The translations under genes and the position numbers were made by a program. The notes under the pieces are model-generated. The model ran no database searches. It was not told the origin of the DNA and saw only the letters and a program-made list of their open reading frames with translations. From contig NZ_CP109460.1 of the NCBI RefSeq assembly GCF_036227565.1, positions 6,138,001 through 6,202,000 of the forward strand: DNA of 64,000 bases, given 5' to 3'. Source of the DNA: Streptomyces sp. NBC_01454. Its GTDB lineage: Bacteria; Actinomycetota; Actinomycetes; Streptomycetales; Streptomycetaceae. This document shows, in pieces, positions 55,712 to 64,000 of this stretch. How positions within the stretch are numbered: the stretch's first letter is position 1; each line of letters begins with the position of its first letter.

Positions 55712-58700
55712 TTACGCCTTGCGGAGGCGGAAGGTGAGGGCCAGGGACTCGTCGGTGAACTCGGGGCCGTAGGAGCCGTTCACGTCCTCGGTGGACTCCT
55801 GCTCGTTCACGAAGTCCGTGGCGAGCACCTCGTCGGAGATCAGGCCGGTGTGGTCGGCCAGCGCCGTGCGGACCTCCTCGTCGGTGGACTGCCAGCGCAG
55901 CGCGATCCGGTCGGCGACGTCCAGACCGCTGTTCTTGCGGGCCTCCTGGATCAGCCGGATCGCGTCACGGGCCAGGCCCGCCCGGCGCAGCTCGGGAGTG
56001 ATCTCCAGATCGAGGGCGACCGTCGCCCCCGCCTCGGAGGCCACCGACCAGCCCTCCCGCGGGGTCTCGGTGATGATCACCTCGTCGGGGGCGAGGGTGA
56101 CGGTCTCCCCGTCGACCTCGACGCTCGCGGTGCCCTCGCGCAGGGCGAGCGAGAGGGCCGCGGCGTCGGCGGCGGCGACGGCCTTGGCCACCGCCTGAAC
56201 GCCCTTGCCGAACCGCTTGCCCAGGGCGCGGAAGTTGGCCTTGGCGGTGGTGTCGACCAGGGAGCCGCCGCCCTCCCGGCCGGAGGAGGAGTCGGACAGC
56301 GCGGCCAGCGAGCTGACGTTGAGCTCCTCGGCGATCTGGGCCCGCAGGTCTTCGGGCAGGCCGGCGAAGCCGTGGGCCGCGACCAGGGCGCGGGACAGCG
56401 GCTGGCGGGTCTTGACGCCGGACTCGGCGCGGGTGGCGCGGCCCAGCTCGACCAGCCGGCGGACCAGCAGCATCTGGGCGGACAGCGCCGGGTCGATGGC
56501 GGCCTTGTCGGCGACCGGCCAGCTGGACAGGTGGACGGAGTTCGGGGCGTCCGGGGTCACCGGGACGACCAGGTCCTGCCAGACCCGCTCGGTGAGGAAC
56601 GGGGTGAGGGGCGCCATGAGCCGGGTGACGGTCTCGATGACGTCATGGAGGGTGCGCAGCGCGGCCGCGTCGCCCTGCCAGAAGCGGCGGCGGGAGCGGC
56701 GGACGTACCAGTTGGAGAGGTCGTCGACGAAGGAGGACAGCAGCTTGCCGGCCCGCTGGGTGTCGAAGGACTCCAGGGAATCGGTGACCTGCTCGACCAG
56801 GCTGTTGAGCTCACCGAGCAGCCAGCGGTCCAGCAGCGGACGGTCGGCGGGGGCCGGGTCGGCGGGGGACGGTGCCCAGTTCGAGGTACGGGCGTACAGC
56901 GCCTGGAAGGCGACGGTGTTCCAGTACGTCAGCAGCGTCTTGCGGACGACTTCCTGGATCGTGGCGTGGCCCACCCGGCGGGCGGCCCACGGCGAGCCGC
57001 CGGCGGCCATGAACCAGCGGACCGCGTCGGCGCCGTGCTGGTCCATGAGCGGGATCGGCTGGAGGGTGTTGCCCAGGTGCTTGGACATCTTCCGGCCGTC
57101 CTCGGCGAGGATGTGACCGAGGCAGACCACGTTCTCGTAGGAGGACTTGTCGAAGACGAGGGTGCCGACGGCCATCAGGGTGTAGAACCAGCCGCGGGTC
57201 TGGTCGATGGCCTCGGAGATGAACTGCGCCGGGTAGCGCTTCTCGAACAGCTCCTTGTTGCGGTACGGGTAGCCCCACTGCGCGAACGGCATCGAGCCCG
57301 AGTCGTACCAGGCGTCGATGACCTCCGGGACGCGGGTCGCGGTGCCCCGGCAGGTCGGGCAGGCGAAGGTGACCGCGTCGATGAACGGGCGGTGCGGGTC
57401 CAGGTCCGACTGGTCGGTGCCGGTCAGCTCGGTCAGCTCGGCGAGCGAGCCGACGCAGGTGAGGTGGTTCTCCTCGCAGCGCCAGATGGGCAGCGGGGTG
57501 CCCCAGTAGCGGTTGCGGGACAGCGCCCAGTCGATGTTGTTGTTCAGCCAGTCGCCGAAGCGGCCGTGCTTGACCGACTCCGGGAACCAGTTGGTGCTCT
57601 CGTTCTCCCGCAGCAGGGCGTCCTTGACCGCGGTGGTGCGGATGTACCAGGACGGCTGGGCGTAGTAGAGCAGCGCGGTGTGGCAGCGCCAGCAGTGCGG
57701 GTAGCTGTGCTCGTAGGCGAGGTGGCGGAAGAGCAGGCCGCGGGCGCCGAGGTCGGCGACCAGCGCCTCGTCGGCCTTCTTGAAGAACTGGCCGCCGATC
57801 AGGTCCAGCTGCTCCTCGAAGGTGCCGTCCGGGCGGACCGGGTTGATCACCGGCAGGCCGTACGCCCGGCAGGTCTTGAGGTCGTCCTCACCGAAGGCCG
57901 GGGCCTGGTGGACGAGGCCGGTGCCGTCGTCGGTGGTGACGTACTCGGCGTTGACGACGATGTTGGCGCCCTCCAGCTCGACGAGGTCGAAGGGGCGCTC
58001 ATAGGACCAGCGCTCCATCTCGCGGCCGGTGAACGACTCACCCGTGGCGCGCCAGCCCTCGCCGAGCGCCTTCTCCAGCAGCGGCTCGGCGACCACCAGC
58101 TGCTCGCTGCCGTCCGTGGCGACGACATAGGTGACGTCGGGGTGGGCGGCGACGGCGGTGTTGGAGATCAGGGTCCAGGGGGTGGTCGTCCAGATGAGGA
58201 GCTTGGCCCGGCCGGCCAGCGGGCCGGAGGTCAGCGGGAGGCGGACGAAGACCGAGGGGTCGACGACCGTCTCGTAGCCCTGCGCCAGCTCGTGGTCCGA
58301 CAGGCCGGTGCCGCAGCGCGGGCACCAGGGGGCGACCCGGTGGTCCTGGACCAGCAGGCCCTTGCTGAAGATCTCCTTCAGCGACCACCACACCGACTCG
58401 ATGTAGTCGGGGTCCATGGTGCGGTAGGGGGCGTCCAGGTCGGTCCAGTAGCCCATCCGGGTCGTGAGCTCGGCGAAGGCGTCGGTGTGCCGGGTCACCG
58501 ACTCGCGGCACTTGGCGTTGAACTCGGCGATGCCGTACGCCTCGATGTCCTTCTTGCCGTTGAAGCCCAGCTCCTTCTCCACGGCCAGCTCGACCGGGAG
58601 GCCGTGGCAGTCCCAGCCGGCCTTGCGGTCGACGTGGTAGCCCTGCATCGTGCGGAACCGGGGGAAGACGTCCTTGAAGACGCGCGCCTCGATGTGGTGG

Positions 58701-58882
58701 GCGCCGGGCATGCCGTTGGCGGTCGGGGGGCCCTCGTAGAAGACCCACTCGGGCCGTCCCTCCGACTGCTGGAGGGTACGGGCGAAGACCTTCTGCTCCT
58801 GCCAGAACTCGAGCACCGCGTGCTCGAGGGCGGGGAGGTCTACCTGGGCGGGTACCTGGCGGTACTGGGGCTGCGGACTCAT
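55712..58882 (-). CDS. ileS: isoleucyl-tRNA synthetase
   Basis: Charges tRNA-Ile; class Ia synthetase of 1056 residues. The HIGH motif is the variant PGAHH (59-63, in GPPTANGMPGAHHIEARVFKD), KMSKS reads KMSKH (DGRKMSKHLGNTLQP, near residue 600), with the editing domain between them (IWTTTPWTLISNTAVAAHPD) and an anticodon-binding plus DUF5915-like C-terminus (ELRRAGLARDAIRLIQEARKNSGL). This layout is the type-2, eukaryote-like form often tolerant to mupirocin; resistance here is inference. ATG 58880-58882 follows CCGGAGG inside a T-box. Confidence 0.96.
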   Translation of the reverse strand: MSPQPQYRQVPAQVDLPALEHAVLEFWQEQKVFARTLQQSEGRPEWVFYEGPPTANGMPGAHHIEARVFKDVFPRFRTMQGYHVDRKAGWDCHGLPVELAVEKELGFNGKKDIEAYGIAEFNAKCRESVTRHTDAFAELTTRMGYWTDLDAPYRTMDPDYIESVWWSLKEIFSKGLLVQDHRVAPWCPRCGTGLSDHELAQGYETVVDPSVFVRLPLTSGPLAGRAKLLIWTTTPWTLISNTAVAAHPDVTYVVATDGSEQLVVAEPLLEKALGEGWRATGESFTGREMERWSYERPFDLVELEGANIVVNAEYVTTDDGTGLVHQAPAFGEDDLKTCRAYGLPVINPVRPDGTFEEQLDLIGGQFFKKADEALVADLGARGLLFRHLAYEHSYPHCWRCHTALLYYAQPSWYIRTTAVKDALLRENESTNWFPESVKHGRFGDWLNNNIDWALSRNRYWGTPLPIWRCEENHLTCVGSLAELTELTGTDQSDLDPHRPFIDAVTFACPTCRGTATRVPEVIDAWYDSGSMPFAQWGYPYRNKELFEKRYPAQFISEAIDQTRGWFYTLMAVGTLVFDKSSYENVVCLGHILAEDGRKMSKHLGNTLQPIPLMDQHGADAVRWFMAAGGSPWAARRVGHATIQEVVRKTLLTYWNTVAFQALYARTSNWAPSPADPAPADRPLLDRWLLGELNSLVEQVTDSLESFDTQRAGKLLSSFVDDLSNWYVRRSRRRFWQGDAAALRTLHDVIETVTRLMAPLTPFLTERVWQDLVVPVTPDAPNSVHLSSWPVADKAAIDPALSAQMLLVRRLVELGRATRAESGVKTRQPLSRALVAAHGFAGLPEDLRAQIAEELNVSSLAALSDSSSGREGGGSLVDTTAKANFRALGKRFGKGVQAVAKAVAAADAAALSLALREGTASVEVDGETVTLAPDEVIITETPREGWSVASEAGATVALDLEITPELRRAGLARDAIRLIQEARKNSGLDVADRIALRWQSTDEEVRTALADHTGLISDEVLATDFVNEQESTEDVNGSYGPEFTDESLALTFRLRKA

Positions 58883-59165
58883 CGGGGCTTCCTCCGGGCG
58901 GACACCTGCTGCGTTCTCCGTCCGGAGGGACGAGAGCCTGCGCTCCCGCGGTACCACCCTCCTTGGCGGTGCCGTCGCACCGCCCCCTCATTGGGGTCGC
59001 GCTGCCGGTTCTACTCGCTCCGCGGGTGCTCTGCGGGCTTTCTTCCGGCGGCTCCGGGGTGATCTTCACGCCGCGCACGCCCCCGGGCTTCCACCGTCCC
59101 CGGGTCGCTGCTGGCTGCGTACGGCGCTACTCGTCCCGTCAATGCCTCTCGCTGGGCCCAGTGTA
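58883..59165 (-). promoter_or_regulatory. ileS T-box riboswitch, translational type
   Basis: On the minus strand the T-box core AGGGTGGTACCGCGG (complement of 58946-58960) is followed by CCTCCGG (58922-58928), exactly complementary to the CCGGAGG ribosome site (58891-58897). The leader thus hides the start unless uncharged tRNA binds. An ATC isoleucine specifier (complement of 59061-59063) lies in GAAGATCACC, and AGTAG S-turn-like words occur upstream. The outer limit of stem I is approximate. Confidence 0.92.
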
Positions 59166-59383
59166 CGGGGCCGCGCCGACCGGGGCCGACCGGATTTCCG
59201 GCGGGGTGCGGGCGGGCCGGGCGCGGGCGCGCCACGGGGCGGGGGCCGGCGTCGCGCGTGACCCGAATGGCGAGCGGCCGGGTGCCGGCCCGCGCGGCGG
59301 ATTACCGGGCGGGCGGCGGGGCACAACCGAGACAGACCGGACGTCCGGGCCGGGTGGCGGGGTCGTGTGGGCGGTGCGTCCCG

Positions 59384-59412
59384 TTGCCGCGTGGCGTGCG
59401 GCGTTTTATCGT
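59384..59412 (+). promoter_or_regulatory. candidate promoter of the DksA-like gene
   Basis: TTGCCG and TATCGT with a 17-base spacer, about 50 bases before the start codon. The stretch 59166-59383 between this promoter and the T-box is GC-rich and shows no gene I can support. Confidence 0.55.
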
Positions 59413-59436
59413 TCCCGTCACGATTCGCGAACAAAG

Positions 59437-59448
59437 TCACATATGTGA
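59437..59448. promoter_or_regulatory. 12-bp palindrome before the DksA-like gene
   Basis: TCACATATGTGA, a perfect palindrome, lies between the candidate promoter and the AAGGGG ribosome site, an operator-like place. The regulator is unknown. Confidence 0.55.
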
Positions 59449-59461
59449 AGGGGTCGCGGCC

Positions 59462-60301
59462 ATGGTGGCGAAAAAGACCGCCGCGGAGAAGAGCACGACG
59501 CCTGCCGACGAGGCCGTCGCGAAGCAGCCTGCACCGAAGAAGACCGCTCCGAAGAAGGCCGCGGCCAGGAAGACGGCGGACGGCGCGGCCCGCCCGTCGA
59601 AGACCACGGCCGAGAAGGCGGCGCCGGCGAAGAAGGCCGCCAAGAAGGCGACGCCGGTGAAGACGGCCGCCAAGAAGGCCGCCGCGAAGAAAGCCGCCGC
59701 GAAGAAGACAGCGGCCAAGAAGACAGCGGCCAAGACGACCGCGAAGAAGACCGCGAAGACCGCGAAGAAGGCTCCGGCCGGAACGGCCGCGGTGCCCGCT
59801 AAGAAGACGGGAGCCAAAACGGTGGTGGCGAAGAAGACTGCGGCCGCAACGGCCGGGGCGCACGGCAAGAGCTCCGCGGGGCCGGCGGTCAAGGTGGCCG
59901 CGGCGCCGGGCGAGCTCGCCGTGCGCCCCGGTGAGGACCCTTGGACGCCCGCGGAGGTGGCCGAGGCCCGGACCGAGCTGATGGACGAGGCGGCGCGGCT
60001 GCGGCTGGAGATCGTCACGGCGGAGAACGCCATCGCCGGGCTGATGCGCGACTCCGGTGACGGTGCGGGCGACGACGAGGCCGACACCGGCACCAAGAAC
60101 ATCACCCGCGAACACGAGCTGGCGCTCGCCTCCAACGCCCGCGAGATGCTCCACCAGACCGAGCGGGCCCTGGGCCGGCTGGACGCGGGCACCTACGGGC
60201 TGTGCGAGAACTGCGGCAACCCCATCGGCAAGGCACGGATGCAGGCCTTCCCGCGGGCGACGCTGTGCGTGGAGTGCAAGCAGAAGCAGGAGCGCCGCTG
60301 A
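59462..60301 (+). CDS. TraR/DksA zinc-finger protein with histone H1-like Lys/Ala-rich N-terminus
   Basis: Protein of 279 residues in two parts. Residues 1-150 are Lys/Ala/Thr repeats ([20 protein letters not shown]) like histone H1 tails, likely to bind DNA. Residues 155-279 are a DksA/TraR domain: helical [23 protein letters not shown] and a C4 zinc finger [25 protein letters not shown]. DksA proteins act in the RNA polymerase secondary channel; whether this one does is not known. ATG 59462 excludes an upstream reading unlike the protein. The repeat region is prone to length variation. Confidence 0.88.
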   Translation: MVAKKTAAEKSTTPADEAVAKQPAPKKTAPKKAAARKTADGAARPSKTTAEKAAPAKKAAKKATPVKTAAKKAAAKKAAAKKTAAKKTAAKTTAKKTAKTAKKAPAGTAAVPAKKTGAKTVVAKKTAAATAGAHGKSSAGPAVKVAAAPGELAVRPGEDPWTPAEVAEARTELMDEAARLRLEIVTAENAIAGLMRDSGDGAGDDEADTGTKNITREHELALASNAREMLHQTERALGRLDAGTYGLCENCGNPIGKARMQAFPRATLCVECKQKQERR

Positions 60302-60422
60302 GGCGGCGGAGGTCGTCGCGGGGCGGCACCCGGACCGCCCGCGCGAGGGGGGACGTGCCGTACTCTCGTGGTTCAGCCGGGCGGGGCCCGGCCGTGGACA
60401 CGACGGGCTGAGGGACTCACAC

Positions 60423-61025
60423 GTGGCAGAGGCGGAACGCATCACCGGCACGCCGGAACCCGAACCGGGGGGCGGGGCGGACCCCACGACGGGCGCCGGA
60501 GAGGACGGGGCGGCGCAGTCCGGACCGGGCGCCGGCCGCGGCAGGCGGCGGATCCTCGCCCTGCTGCTGGTCGCGCTGCTGGTCTACGTGCTCGACCTGA
60601 GCAGCAAGCTCCTCGTCGTCGCGAAGCTGGAGCACCACGCGCCCATCGAGGTCATCGGGACGCTGCTGCAGTTCACGGTGATCCGTAACCGCGGTGCCGC
60701 CTTCGGGATGGGCGAGGCACTGACGATCTTCCTCACCTTCATCGCGGCGGCCGTGATCGTGGTGATCGCCCGGATCGCCCGCAAGCTCTACAGCCTGCCC
60801 TGGGCGATCGCGCTCGGGCTGCTGCTCGGTGGTGCCTTCGGCAACCTCACCGACCGGATCTTCCGCACGCCGGGCGTCTTCGAGGGCGCGGTCGTCGACT
60901 TCATCGCCCCTGCGCACTTCGCGGTCTTCAACCTCGCCGACTCCGCGATCGTCTGCGGCGGCATCCTGATCGTGATCCTGTCCTTCCGGGGCCTGGACCC
61001 CGACGGGACCGTCCACAAGGACTGA
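60423..61025 (+). CDS. lspA: lipoprotein signal peptidase
   Basis: Membrane aspartyl protease (200 residues) removing prolipoprotein signal peptides. A disordered N-terminal extension (1-40) precedes four membrane segments. The catalytic pair is Asp159 (GAVVDFI) and Asp173 (FNLADSAI), with GNLTDRI and [11 protein letters not shown] also conserved. GTG 60423 ([13 protein letters not shown]) is the first start after the dksA-like stop region that fits; the spacing of 121 bases suggests its own promoter. Confidence 0.94.
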   Translation: MAEAERITGTPEPEPGGGADPTTGAGEDGAAQSGPGAGRGRRRILALLLVALLVYVLDLSSKLLVVAKLEHHAPIEVIGTLLQFTVIRNRGAAFGMGEALTIFLTFIAAAVIVVIARIARKLYSLPWAIALGLLLGGAFGNLTDRIFRTPGVFEGAVVDFIAPAHFAVFNLADSAIVCGGILIVILSFRGLDPDGTVHKD

Positions 61026-61117
61026 CCGGAGCGGCGCCGGAGGGGCGCAGGGCCGCCGGGCCGGGCGGCCCGTGACCGCCGGGCAGGACACCATGGCGTA
61101 ACTGCCATACTCGTGGG

Positions 61118-62059
61118 GTGAGCACCGTTCCCGAGATCCGCACCCTGCCCGTACCGGACGGCCTGGAGGGCGAGCGCGTCGACGCCGCGCTGGCCCGCAT
61201 GTTCGGCTTTTCCCGTACGAAGGCGGCCGAGCTTGCCGCCGCCGGAAAGGTCCGGGTCGACGGATCCGAGGTGATGAAGTCGGAGCGGGTGCACGGCGGC
61301 GCCTGGCTGGAAGTCGAGATGCCGCAGGCCGCGCCGCCCGTCGAGATCGTCGCCGAGCCCGTCGAGGGCATGGAGATCGTGCATGACGACGACGACATCG
61401 TCGTGATCGTCAAGCCGGTCGGGGTGGCCGCGCACCCGAGCCCCGGCTGGAGCGGCACGACCGTCATCGGCGGTCTGGCCGCGGCCGGCTACCGCATCTC
61501 CACCTCCGGTGCCGCCGAGCGCCAGGGCATCGTGCACCGTCTCGACGTCGGCACCTCGGGCCTGATGGTGGTCGCCAAGTCCGAGCGCGCCTACACCCTG
61601 CTCAAGCAGCAGTTCCGCGAGCGCACGGTCGACAAGCGCTACCACGCCCTGGTCCAGGGCCACCCGGACCCGATGAGCGGCACCATCGACGCCCCCATCG
61701 GCCGGCATCCGCAGCACGACTACAAGTGGGCGGTCACCGCCGAGGGCAAGCCGTCGGTCACCCACTACGACCTGATCGAGGCGTTCCGCGCGGCCAGCCT
61801 GCTCGACATCAAGCTGGAGACCGGCCGCACCCACCAGATCCGGGTGCACATGGCCGCCCACCGCCATCCCTGCGCCGGTGACCTGACCTACGGCGCGGAC
61901 CCCACCCTCGCCAAGCGTCTGGGCCTCACCCGGCAGTGGCTGCACGCCATGCGGCTGGGCTTCGCACACCCCTCCGACGGCCGCTGGGTGGAGTTCGAGA
62001 GCGCCTACCCGGACGATCTGCAGCGGGCCCTGGACACCGTGCGGGACGAGAGCAGCTGA
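61118..62059 (+). CDS. rluD: RluD family 23S rRNA pseudouridine synthase
   Basis: Converts uridines in 23S rRNA (RluD type: helix 69). The 313 residues have an N-terminal S4 domain ([31 protein letters not shown]) and the catalytic [17 protein letters not shown] with the nucleophilic Asp, followed by RYHALVQG and [26 protein letters not shown] start; TACTCG six bases upstream could be a -10 element of a leaderless transcript. The S4-to-RluD arrangement next to lspA is common in bacteria. Confidence 0.94.
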   Translation: MSTVPEIRTLPVPDGLEGERVDAALARMFGFSRTKAAELAAAGKVRVDGSEVMKSERVHGGAWLEVEMPQAAPPVEIVAEPVEGMEIVHDDDDIVVIVKPVGVAAHPSPGWSGTTVIGGLAAAGYRISTSGAAERQGIVHRLDVGTSGLMVVAKSERAYTLLKQQFRERTVDKRYHALVQGHPDPMSGTIDAPIGRHPQHDYKWAVTAEGKPSVTHYDLIEAFRAASLLDIKLETGRTHQIRVHMAAHRHPCAGDLTYGADPTLAKRLGLTRQWLHAMRLGFAHPSDGRWVEFESAYPDDLQRALDTVRDESS

Positions 62060-62184
62060 CGCCGCGGGGCCGAGCGGCGGCGAACTGACATACAACGGAC
62101 ACCGGCGCGGCGGGTCCTGGTCAGCGCCATGGCAGTCTTGGGGCGGAAAGTGATCGAATCCGACCACCCCGGAGCGTAGCCACC

Positions 62185-63780
62185 GTGGACCAGCTGGCTC
62201 TGATGTTCGTCCTTTTGCTCGGAGCCGTGGTCATGGTTCCGGTCGGCGACCGGCTGGGGCTCCCGTCACCGGTACTGATGACCCTGGCCGGTGCTGTGCT
62301 GGCGCTGCTGCCGTTCGTGCCCAACGTCGAGGTGCCGCCCGAATTCATCCTGCCGGTGGTGCTGCCGCCGCTGCTCTACGCGGCGGTGCAGCGCACCTCC
62401 TGGCGGCAGTTCACCGCCAACCTCCGGCCGATCTTCCTGCTCGCCGTGGCGCTGGTCTTCGCCACCACCGCGGCGGTCGCCGCCGTCGCCCAGGCGGTGG
62501 TGCCGGGTATGCCGGTGGCCGCCGCGGTGGTGCTCGGTGCGCTGGTCGCGCCGCCCGACCCGGTCGCTGCGACCGCGGTCGCCGGCAAGCTCGGGCTGCC
62601 CCGCCGGATGGTGTCCATCCTGGAGGGCGAGGGGCTGTTCAACGACGTCACCGCGATCGTGCTCTACCACGTGGCGCTCGCCGCGGCGGTCAGCGGCACC
62701 TTCTCGGTGCCCGCCGCGCTCGGCTCACTGGTGCTGTCCGCGGTGGTCGCCATAGCGGTCGGCCTGGCGCTCGGCTGGGTCACCAACAAGCTGATGGGGC
62801 TGCTCGGCGATCCGACGCTGCAGATCGGGCTGACCCTGCTGGTGCCGTTCGTCTCCTACGTCCTGGCCGAGGAGTTCAAGGGATCGGGCGTGCTGGCGGT
62901 GCTGACCTGTGCGCTCTTCCTCGCCGAGCACGCGGTCGACGCCGACGACGTGATGGGCCGGCTGGCGGGCTACACCTTCTGGGAGGTCGTCGACACCCTC
63001 GTCACCGGCGTCGCTTTCGGGCTCATCGGCCTGGAGCTGCACAACATCTTCAGCGCCGCCTCGCACCGCTGGGGCCAGCTGCTCGGCGCCGGCGCCGCCG
63101 TCGTCGGGGTGGTCGTCGGCGTCCGCCTGCTGTGGCTGCTGCCCGCCGCCTGGCTGGCCAAGCGGATGCACAAGCGCCGCGACTACGACGAGGACATCCC
63201 GATGAGCTGGCGGGAGACGCTCATCATGTGGTGGTCGGGGATGCGCGGGGTGGCCTCGGTGGCGCTGGCGCTGGCCATTCCGTACACGATCGACGGCGGC
63301 GGCGACTTCCCGGTCCGCGACGACATCCTCTTCATCGCCTTCGCGGTGGTGCTCTCCACCCTGATCATCCAGGGCCTGACCCTGCCCTGGCTGGTGCGCC
63401 GGCTGCGGGTGCGGGCCGACACCGACGCGGTCGACGCGCTGGAGCGGGAGCTGGCACTGCGGGTGATCAAGGCGTCCAAGCGCCGGCTGAAGGAGATCCT
63501 GGAGGTCGAGGAGCTGCCCGACGAGATCAGCGACCAGCTGGCCCGCCGGGCGCACGACATCGGCGCCCGGATCGCGCCGGACATCGTCGACGACGAGCGG
63601 CGCGAGCTCTTCGAGAAGCGCATCGCCCGGATGAAGAAGGTGCAGCGCATCCAGGGCGAGATGCTCTCCGCCGCCCGGCACGAGGTGCTGGCGGCCCGCA
63701 GCGAACCGGGCGCGGACCCGGAGATCGTCGACCGGGTGCTGCGGCATCTGGACGTGCGCAGCCTGCGGGGCACGCCCTGA
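62185..63780 (+). CDS. Na+/H+ antiporter (CPA1 family)
   Basis: Polytopic transporter (531 residues, about 12 membrane segments to residue 410) exchanging sodium for protons. Ion-site segments are LGALVAPPDPVAATAVAGKLGLP and EGEGLFNDVTAIVLYH (CPA1 Asn-Asp site), with MWWSGMRGVASVALALAIP. The C-terminal 115 residues are a charged cytosolic tail (LALRVIKASKRRLKEILEVEELPDEI), probably regulatory. The GTG start follows GGAGCGTAGCCACC. Confidence 0.93.
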   Translation: MDQLALMFVLLLGAVVMVPVGDRLGLPSPVLMTLAGAVLALLPFVPNVEVPPEFILPVVLPPLLYAAVQRTSWRQFTANLRPIFLLAVALVFATTAAVAAVAQAVVPGMPVAAAVVLGALVAPPDPVAATAVAGKLGLPRRMVSILEGEGLFNDVTAIVLYHVALAAAVSGTFSVPAALGSLVLSAVVAIAVGLALGWVTNKLMGLLGDPTLQIGLTLLVPFVSYVLAEEFKGSGVLAVLTCALFLAEHAVDADDVMGRLAGYTFWEVVDTLVTGVAFGLIGLELHNIFSAASHRWGQLLGAGAAVVGVVVGVRLLWLLPAAWLAKRMHKRRDYDEDIPMSWRETLIMWWSGMRGVASVALALAIPYTIDGGGDFPVRDDILFIAFAVVLSTLIIQGLTLPWLVRRLRVRADTDAVDALERELALRVIKASKRRLKEILEVEELPDEISDQLARRAHDIGARIAPDIVDDERRELFEKRIARMKKVQRIQGEMLSAARHEVLAARSEPGADPEIVDRVLRHLDVRSLRGTP

Positions 63781-63791
63781 CGGCGTGACGC

Positions 63792-64000
63792 TCAGCCGTG
63801 CGTCGGGTCCGCGCCCTCCGGCAGACCCCGGCGGGCCGGGGGCAGGTCCACCTGCGCCGGGGCGGTGGACAGCCGCGGCAGCGCGTAGGCGTGCTCGGCC
63901 TGCAGCCACTCCAGCAGCCGTTCGCGGACCACACAGCGCACCGTCCACAGGGTGTCCGCGTCGCGGGCGGTGGCCAGGGCGCGGACCACGATCGTCGACG
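63792..64000 (-). CDS. C-terminal end of a probable MscS-type mechanosensitive channel (5' end outside window)
   Basis: Only the last 68 or so residues are visible. They read STIVVRALATARDADTLWTVRCVVRERLLEWLQAEHAYALPRLS then a Pro-rich end. The V-R-A-L ... W-x-V-R-C-x-V-R-E-R pattern resembles the C-terminal domain of MscS-like proteins in Streptomyces. The fragment is too short for certainty. It converges on the antiporter gene with 11 bases between stops. Confidence 0.5.
   Translation of the reverse strand, partial: STIVVRALATARDADTLWTVRCVVRERLLEWLQAEHAYALPRLSTAPAQVDLPPARRGLPEGADPTHG

Noticed and set aside
55619..59062. 1147-codon open frame on the plus strand
   Set aside because: Shadow of ileS, whose catalytic motifs are unambiguous on the minus strand.

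Overview
This is a high-GC actinobacterial chromosome segment, almost certainly from a Streptomyces. The gene set, GTG/TTG starts, GC-rich third positions and a murC-free division/cell-wall cluster ending in pgeF-yggS-sepF-ylmG-divIVA all fit. It is core chromosome. I see no prophage, insertion sequence, CRISPR array, tRNA/rRNA gene or biosynthetic cluster.

Left part (1-24 kb), central metabolism and signalling: an esterase (cut by the window edge), a PlsC-type acyltransferase, a MacS/MacR-like two-component pair, phosphofructokinase, a 2-hydroxyacid dehydrogenase, and a fused TrpE-TrpG anthranilate synthase behind a trp attenuator whose leader peptide has three consecutive Trp codons. Divergent from this is a class II DAHP synthase. 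Then come bfd (with an iron-box-like site) and bfr, a cytosolic molybdopterin oxidoreductase, endonuclease IV, a PASTA Ser/Thr kinase, the thiOSG operon under a TPP riboswitch, a ferredoxin-reductase-like flavoprotein, an Rv2175c-family DNA-binding protein, thiE, metF, a repeat-rich membrane protein and a CrtI-like oxidoreductase.

Middle part (24-37 kb), accessory-like: a DUF4126 membrane protein, a structured 420-bp non-coding gap, and an ABC ATPase / YhgE-Pip / TetR locus. The YhgE/Pip gene is broken by an internal deletion, two compensating frameshifts and a nonsense codon. A 22-bp palindrome lies in front of the ABC gene. Next are a SAV_6107-type HEPN gene, a G-tract cluster, a methyltransferase, a DUF3040 protein, a ten-copy heptanucleotide repeat, a MoxR-DUF58-transglutaminase operon and a beta-carbonic anhydrase.

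Right part (37-64 kb): the dcw cluster rsmH-ftsL-ftsI-murE-murF-mraY-murD-ftsW-murG-ftsQ-ftsZ-pgeF-yggS-sepF-ylmG-divIVA (mraZ, murC, ddl and ftsA are absent), then ileS on the opposite strand under a translational T-box, a DksA-like zinc-finger protein with a histone-like tail, lspA, rluD, a Na+/H+ antiporter and the end of a probable MscS channel.

The genes most worth a second look are three mini-ORFs stitched by start/stop overlaps into the cell-envelope operons: 27 codons before rsmH, 20 codons with a rare TTA codon between murE and murF, and 37 codons between the DUF58 and transglutaminase genes. A 17-bp perfect hairpin inside the 5' end of ftsI is also notable. The order plsC, DAHP synthase, kinase, Rv2175c homologue, metF, dcw parallels, as I recall it, the Mycobacterium tuberculosis Rv2182c-Rv2145c region.
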